Origin: SW132 sp038150125
Lineage (GTDB): Bacteria; Bacteroidota; Rhodothermia; Balneolales; Balneolaceae
Length of the DNA stretch: 64,000 nt
NCBI RefSeq assembly: GCF_038150125.1
Contig: NZ_JBBVMF010000001.1
Location: 327,942-391,941, forward strand
Reading direction: 5' to 3'
Shown: positions 59,606 through 64,000 of the stretch, piece by piece
How the letters are laid out: every line of letters starts with the position of its first letter
Position numbering within the stretch: the stretch's first letter is position 1
Program-made: the position numbers and the translations under genes
The notes under the pieces: generated by a model
What the model saw: only the letters and a program-made list of their open reading frames with translations
Told to the model about the DNA's origin: nothing
Databases searched by the model: none

Positions 59606-59687
59606 CAAAATCACTCGATAGTATGCAAGTCACTATCAAATAATCAAATAACTCATTTTTAAAAAGTTAATCCGCATCTAACCAATA

Positions 59688-60011
59688 ATGGACACACTCA
59701 CGCTTTTTATGATCTCCGGGGTTATCAGCCTCTGGATTGTCTGGCAGATGACTCAGATTAACAGGCGGGCGGATGATGCGAGGCTTTCTGTCATGCAATT
59801 CGCATCGAACACTATTTCCGGAGTCCTGTTTATGGTTCTTCTATACACGGATATAGACCTTCTGCTGTTTACTCTCCTACTCATCATTTGCCTACCGTTC
59901 ACGCTTTACAGCTACTATCACATCTATACAACCGATAAGCGTAAATTTGTGTCATCCGCAGCCGTTTTGGCCGGACTGATCCTGATTATCTGGATCGCTG
60001 CCTTTATTTAG
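59688..60011 (+). CDS. Small integral membrane protein, unknown function
   Basis: 107 residues with three to four hydrophobic stretches: LFMISGVISLWIVWQMTQI, SGVLFMVLLYTDIDLLLFTLLLIICLPF and KFVSSAAVLAGLILIIWIAAFI. The charged loop RRADDARLSV may face the cytoplasm. No family recognised. It is separated from the MazF gene by the intron relic and from the next feature by ~120 bp. Confidence 0.6.
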   Translation: MDTLTLFMISGVISLWIVWQMTQINRRADDARLSVMQFASNTISGVLFMVLLYTDIDLLLFTLLLIICLPFTLYSYYHIYTTDKRKFVSSAAVLAGLILIIWIAAFI

Positions 60012-60133
60012 CCAGATTTCTCTTCAAGAAATTTTTCTCTAAACAAGGCGAAGCTAATGAGGCGACACCTTCGGCGGACAGGTTGAACACGACATTTCAT
60101 ATTTTACTTAACACTACATGGATTATCTTCAGA

Positions 60134-60767
60134 AGCGAGTAGGAAGATAGGGATTAATTCCCTATCTGTCCTCTCACACCACCTTGCGTACCGTTCGGTA
60201 CAAGGCGGTTCCTTACGTTTTGACTCTAACCATTTGGTTCGGTTGTCATCTGTGAGGTTGTTTTCAGATATCCATATAAATGTCTGCTCTCCCACATTAC
60301 CTTCGGATTTCGTCCTACGGCTTTGCAGGTAGGTCTCTTTTGCGAGATTTTCTGCATTCTTCCATTCATACGGTATCATTCATTTACTGCTCACTGCGTA
60401 AGGTTCGACCCTTCCCCGGTCGCTCGCAACCAGGTACTATGGCTTCGGCTGACTTCTCATGGCAAGATTTACTCCGTGCTTCCGCACGTCCATGAGATCT
60501 CCCGCGGTAAGGCAATCTACTTTCACTCCATCTCCCCGCCATATTTACACTCCAATGTCCGTGTAATCATTGGACTTCAGCTTGTTTAGCAGCCTCATCC
60601 CATCGGATATGCCTGATATGATTCGTGTTCCTCGGGGCAGAGCTTTGCCTTCAGCTTCCTTCAGATTCCACCTCGCAGTGGACACCCTTGCTTTCGGCTA
60701 ATGGTTGGCGATTACAAGCCCCCATAGTGGACTTTCACCACCAAGTTGATTGCCATGCACGGCACAC
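60134..60767 (-). mobile_element. ORF-less group II intron (~634 nt)
   Basis: Read on the minus strand it starts GTGTGCCGTGCATGGCAATC at 60767 (GUGUG 5' terminus and hairpin GCC-GTGCAT-GGC). Domain I-like sequences follow with GTGGTGAAAGTCCAC. Domain V is ACCGCCTTGTACCGAACGGT.. to AAGGTGGTGTGAGAGG near 60171-60212, domain VI is GATAGGGA-TTAA-TCCCTATC, and the 3' end CTACTCGC is close to the canonical CTACTCGAT. There is no reverse transcriptase; only a ~90-codon frame remains where the ORF would start. It begins one base after the T run of the metalloprotease gene's terminator. Mobility would depend on a maturase from elsewhere. Confidence 0.88.
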
Positions 60768-60768
60768 T

Positions 60769-60800
60769 AAAAAAAAGGAGAGCCCTTTTCGGGACTCTCC
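60769..60800 (-). terminator. Rho-independent terminator of the metalloprotease gene
   Basis: On the minus strand GGAGAGTCCCG-AAAA-GGGCTCTCC is followed by eight T. It lies ~30 bp after the stop codon of the metalloprotease gene, and the intron starts directly behind the T run. Confidence 0.9.
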
Positions 60801-60829
60801 TCTCAGTAAAATTTAAACCTTAATTTAGC

Positions 60830-63457
60830 TTAGTTCTCCAGCCTCAGACCTGCCTGCAAAGCCGCTTCGATGCGGGCTTTCGACTCTTCCAGGTGAGCCT
60901 TTGTATAGCTATTGAAATCATAAGTGGGAGGAGCCAGCCTGTTTTCGAGCTTGGAATGCAGTTCTCTTAACTGTGCCCGCGCTACTGATCGTGCATCAGC
61001 TGGCGTTCCACGCGGGGCGTCAGTCACCAGCCCTGTCACTTCATCCAGGTAGGCACGCTGTAAATCGCGCCGATTACTATCAATATTGGCGCCCGGTGAG
61101 GTCCACACTTCACTCCATACCGCTGTGGTTACCTGGTTCATTAATTCAGGAATCGTCACTGTATTTTCCTCTCCGAACTTAACTTCCGTATCCCTGATTC
61201 TGGAAAGTCGCATGGAGTTAAAAAGCTGCTGCAGCAGTGAGCTCTGAATTCCTACCAGCGTTTGATGCAGCGGGTAATCGATGCGTCCGCTATAGGTCGT
61301 GCTGTTACCCCAGTGATTCCAGCGGTCGGCGCCCATTTTTTGGTACACTTCGCGCGGCAGCTCAATGCCATCGGCACTGAATGCGTACTGCACAATCATA
61401 TCCAGCGCTTCCTGCTGCTCTTCTTTACTGACAGGCACAAAAGGCATCCGGCCGTCCGGGTCTCCAACATGATCACGGTACTGATGTTGACCGCCAATAT
61501 ATTTCACTGCTGGTGCCAATGTTCTTGCATATTGAAACAAGTAGGTCTGAAATAAATCTGTCGCTTCATAATATGGCATGTTATCACCCAGCGATATTTC
61601 TGGAACTCTTGGGATCAGCGAACTTAGCAATCCAGCTCGTTCTTTCCCCCATTCCAGCGGGTCTGCACCAAGGTCAAACACATTTACGTGAGGGTCAACA
61701 GCACCAGGCCCCCGGGCATCCCCGTCAGTTCCGTAAGCATGACCGTCTTTTGCAGCCTGACGGGCTAACTCTTTCGCCGTCTCATCATCGGGTGTATAGC
61801 CGTAAGAAATCACCCATCTGTCATATGATCCCACACCCGGGTTATAATAATATCCGTCTTTCTCTTCGCTTTCGGGATGTAAATTAATGGTAGGGTACTC
61901 CATCGCGGAGTTAAACACTCCCTGATCTTTTGCCCAGCTCTCCTCATAGAGCTTATCCAGCGGTGTATCGATTGAAGAACGGAAATTATGGCGTAAACCG
62001 AGGGTGTGTCCCACTTCGTGCATGGTTACCCATCGCATAAACTGGTCAATGAACTCCTGGGGAACCGGATCGCTGCGATCAATTTGTCCCCTTGCGGCCA
62101 GAACGCTGTGCGCCAGTTCCATCTGCATGTTCATTTCATTATAAAATGATTGGGTCTTCACGCCCTGACTCATTAATGCGAGCTCATCTTCTGAAACATT
62201 GAAAATCTGATCGATAGCGTCACGCGGCTCTACGATCTGCCTGTAATTTTCCTTGTTTCCCAGCAGCATATTGGCCTCGAACAGAATGTCTGCATCCAGA
62301 ATCTCACCGGTTCGCGGGTCAACAACAGACGGACCAATTGCACCGTATAATGACTGGTCGGATGTATTCCATCGGAGTGTCGAGTACCGGATATCACCGG
62401 CCATGATACTGTCTGGCAGCATTTTAGCCTGTACTGCATTTCTGAAACCAGCAGCCTCATAGGCTTCTGACCATGCTTCGACACCTTCCATCATGGCATC
62501 CCTGTACTCCAGGGGTACCGTTCGGTCTATGTAATAGGTAATAGGTTTTTTGGGATCACACAGGCCGTCTTCCCCGGCAGGTCCGTCACATTCAAGTCTC
62601 CAGCGGTTTACATATCGCTTGAAAAAAGTATCCGTATCGTCAGTAAAATCTTTGTGAACCGTCATAAAATACCCGGTCCTGTCGTCGGCCATTCGGGGTT
62701 TCATCGGTTCTTCAGGAAGCTTTACCATGGTATAGAAGAGCGATAGCGGGATATATCGTGCATCAGGCACCGTTCGGGGACCGCCCTGTTCGGAATTCCT
62801 AAACGTCAGTTTCGCCTGTATATTCACATTCTCCGGAAATCCCTGCAGTGTCTCAAGGTGCGATCTGCTTTTATCAAAACTAACGCGTCCCGGTCTGCCC
62901 GGTGTGGTTGAAACAGCATAGCCTACGCGATCGGATATCCCGGAAATATCGCCTACGAACCAATCATAAACATTAACCAGCATTTGTGTACTGTCCGCAT
63001 CAAAAGCCTCTATTTTGGCCGTCTCAACTACGGAGTTGCCAAACGATAGATCAACGGCTTCAGCCTCCGGTGTTCCCTCTTCCGCTTGATAACGATACGG
63101 GTGCTGAACCAAAAAGATCTTGCCTTCATGGTTTTCGAAAGATACCAGGAGGGCTTTATTATTTAGCATTAGGCCGCCATAGAGAAACGATGACCCAATT
63201 CCCCGGGCAAGCTCCATATTCATAAGAAATTTTTCGTTTAAGCGCTCTTTCGGAACCGATAAATAGAGCTTGTCATCTTGGTGGTAAAGGTCGAAGTATC
63301 CCTCTACCTTTTTGGCATCCTTGGTTAACTCCTCAAACTTTGATGAGCTGTTTTCTTCATTTTGTGTCGTTTCTTTAGTGTCTGTTGCTTTTTGAGATGT
63401 TGCGCATCCCGAAAAAAAAATCAAAGCGCAGACTACGATTGCCAGTGTGTGCTTCAT
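60830..63457 (-). CDS. Zinc-dependent metalloprotease lipoprotein (DUF5117/DUF4953 type)
   Basis: About 875 residues from the ATG at 63457 (MKHTLAIVVCALIFFSGCAT), which is a lipoprotein signal with lipobox cysteine 18; an in-frame start 69 bp upstream would precede it with an unlikely leader. The large protein contains the metzincin-like motif TMHEVGHTLGLRHNFRSS near residue 478, and flanking regions typical of the DUF5117-DUF4953 family of Bacteroidota/Planctomycetota. It should act in the periplasm or on the cell surface; substrates are unknown. It ends at a strong terminator that is followed by a group II intron. Confidence 0.92.
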   Translation of the reverse strand: MKHTLAIVVCALIFFSGCATSQKATDTKETTQNEENSSSKFEELTKDAKKVEGYFDLYHQDDKLYLSVPKERLNEKFLMNMELARGIGSSFLYGGLMLNNKALLVSFENHEGKIFLVQHPYRYQAEEGTPEAEAVDLSFGNSVVETAKIEAFDADSTQMLVNVYDWFVGDISGISDRVGYAVSTTPGRPGRVSFDKSRSHLETLQGFPENVNIQAKLTFRNSEQGGPRTVPDARYIPLSLFYTMVKLPEEPMKPRMADDRTGYFMTVHKDFTDDTDTFFKRYVNRWRLECDGPAGEDGLCDPKKPITYYIDRTVPLEYRDAMMEGVEAWSEAYEAAGFRNAVQAKMLPDSIMAGDIRYSTLRWNTSDQSLYGAIGPSVVDPRTGEILDADILFEANMLLGNKENYRQIVEPRDAIDQIFNVSEDELALMSQGVKTQSFYNEMNMQMELAHSVLAARGQIDRSDPVPQEFIDQFMRWVTMHEVGHTLGLRHNFRSSIDTPLDKLYEESWAKDQGVFNSAMEYPTINLHPESEEKDGYYYNPGVGSYDRWVISYGYTPDDETAKELARQAAKDGHAYGTDGDARGPGAVDPHVNVFDLGADPLEWGKERAGLLSSLIPRVPEISLGDNMPYYEATDLFQTYLFQYARTLAPAVKYIGGQHQYRDHVGDPDGRMPFVPVSKEEQQEALDMIVQYAFSADGIELPREVYQKMGADRWNHWGNSTTYSGRIDYPLHQTLVGIQSSLLQQLFNSMRLSRIRDTEVKFGEENTVTIPELMNQVTTAVWSEVWTSPGANIDSNRRDLQRAYLDEVTGLVTDAPRGTPADARSVARAQLRELHSKLENRLAPPTYDFNSYTKAHLEESKARIEAALQAGLRLEN

Positions 63458-63645
63458 AATGCAGTATTCATTTTTGATTAGATTTACGATAATAGAATTG
63501 AATCCGGATAGCGGTCCGGAATTCATGTGGTGCCTACGTAAAAAATCTACAAAAGTTTAGAAGACAAATAATAAAGCCTGATAGAGCATGTGAACTTCGT
63601 GATTTGCCAGACGTAAATATAGGTTACATCTACAAACAGACACTG

Positions 63646-64000
63646 GTAGTTACTAATTTTGCCCAAAAAAGTAAGGCGACACCATTTCAGGAGTGACAGC
63701 TTACGTTCCCTGATTCAGGGATAGTATGCGATTTGCGGTGGTGAGTAGTATGCGGTCTTCCGGGTAGACTTAACGCTCAAAACGCACATACTCAGGCCAT
63801 GATAAATCCACGGATTAGATCATCTGATCCCCCTTCGACTGGATTGGTTTCTTCTGCGAAATAAACTGCCTCGGGGAACTTGAAACGCCTACCTTCTCAT
63901 ACCCCGCACTGCGCACCGAAACAACACGGCGCTTGTGCGGGGCTACTGAGCTGTCGCCCCTGTCGGGGCTTTTTGTTTCGCACAGGCGCGAAACCGTTTA
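63646..64000 (-). repeat. Structured dispersed repeat (family A, copy 2, reaches window edge)
   Basis: Inverted relative to copy 1 at 24287-24614. Its reverse complement begins TAAACGGTTTCGCGCCTGTG and ends GGGCAAAATTAGTAACTACC. Compared with copy 1 it has a ~24-bp internal duplication around CGCATACT and about ten to twenty scattered substitutions, some of which keep stems paired. It may continue beyond base 64000. Confidence 0.9.

Noticed and set aside
60104..60379. 91-codon frame at the left end of the intron as a gene
   Set aside because: It covers domains V and VI and is the remaining open frame where an RT would start; no protein signature.

Overview
The window looks like chromosomal DNA from a Balneolota/Bacteroidota-type bacterium (FCB group). 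The pointers are a protein with a type IX secretion (T9SS) C-terminal signal, a TonB-dependent receptor followed by a DUF4249 lipoprotein, a DUF5916 outer-membrane protein, a PmoA/DUF6807 protein, a large DUF5117/DUF4953-type zinc metalloprotease, a BlaR1 homologue carrying TonB C-terminal and carboxypeptidase-regulatory domains, and a tmRNA tag ending YRLAA. Taxonomy is inferred from family content only.

Layout. 1-9.1 kb: end of an S41 protease, rsmE, a BFD-like ferredoxin, a double-domain dCTP deaminase and an Fe-S photolyase; then a BlaI/BlaR1 regulatory pair preceded by a nonsense-interrupted secreted-protein gene. 9.5-12.1 kb: small genes and the tmRNA gene (minus strand), whose 3' side carries three identical 153-bp tandem repeats plus decayed older copies. 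12.3-24.1 kb: TonB receptor/DUF4249, rpiB, glyA, tatC, an FKBP lipoprotein, alr, an FAD oxidoreductase and sppA. 24.1-31.3 kb: a large structured repeat, then a metabolic block (MBL hydrolase, acyltransferase, Ldh2-type dehydrogenase, two Gfo/Idh/MocA oxidoreductases, PmoA-like protein). 31.5-36.3 kb: SulP transporter, a repeat-rich gap, a methionine-type aminotransferase and a Mut7-C RNase protein. 37.6-46.7 kb: a compact co-directional block with a BamA/TamA-like barrel, a lipoprotein with kinase-like motifs, two Npt/Tlc-type nucleotide transporters (one fused to HEAT-like repeats), a cyclic-nucleotide-binding protein and a metallophosphoesterase lipoprotein. 46.8-56.2 kb: mostly secreted or envelope proteins.

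Accessory islands. An RHH-PIN pair (36.4-37.4 kb), HigBA plus a Shedu-type DUF4263 nuclease (56.4-58.5 kb) and an AbrB/MazE-MazF pair (58.9-59.6 kb) are toxin-antitoxin/defence units. The first two share a conserved ~86-bp sequence upstream, and all three end within about 15 bp of a group II intron-like 3' terminus lying antisense to the genes. A separate ~634-nt ORF-less group II intron (60.1-60.8 kb) sits directly behind the terminator of the metalloprotease gene. No reverse transcriptase is encoded in the window, so any mobility would need one in trans.

Repeats. Several dispersed repeat families occur: a ~330-bp structured element present twice in opposite orientation (24.3 kb and the right edge), a second family placed just upstream of two genes, and REP-like palindromes. 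Two genes contain in-frame TAA codons with coding-like sequence after them. The unusual features therefore cluster in three places: the tmRNA-derived tandem repeats, the repeat-bracketed toxin-antitoxin/defence cassettes with intron relics, and the kinase-like lipoprotein/nucleotide-transporter block.
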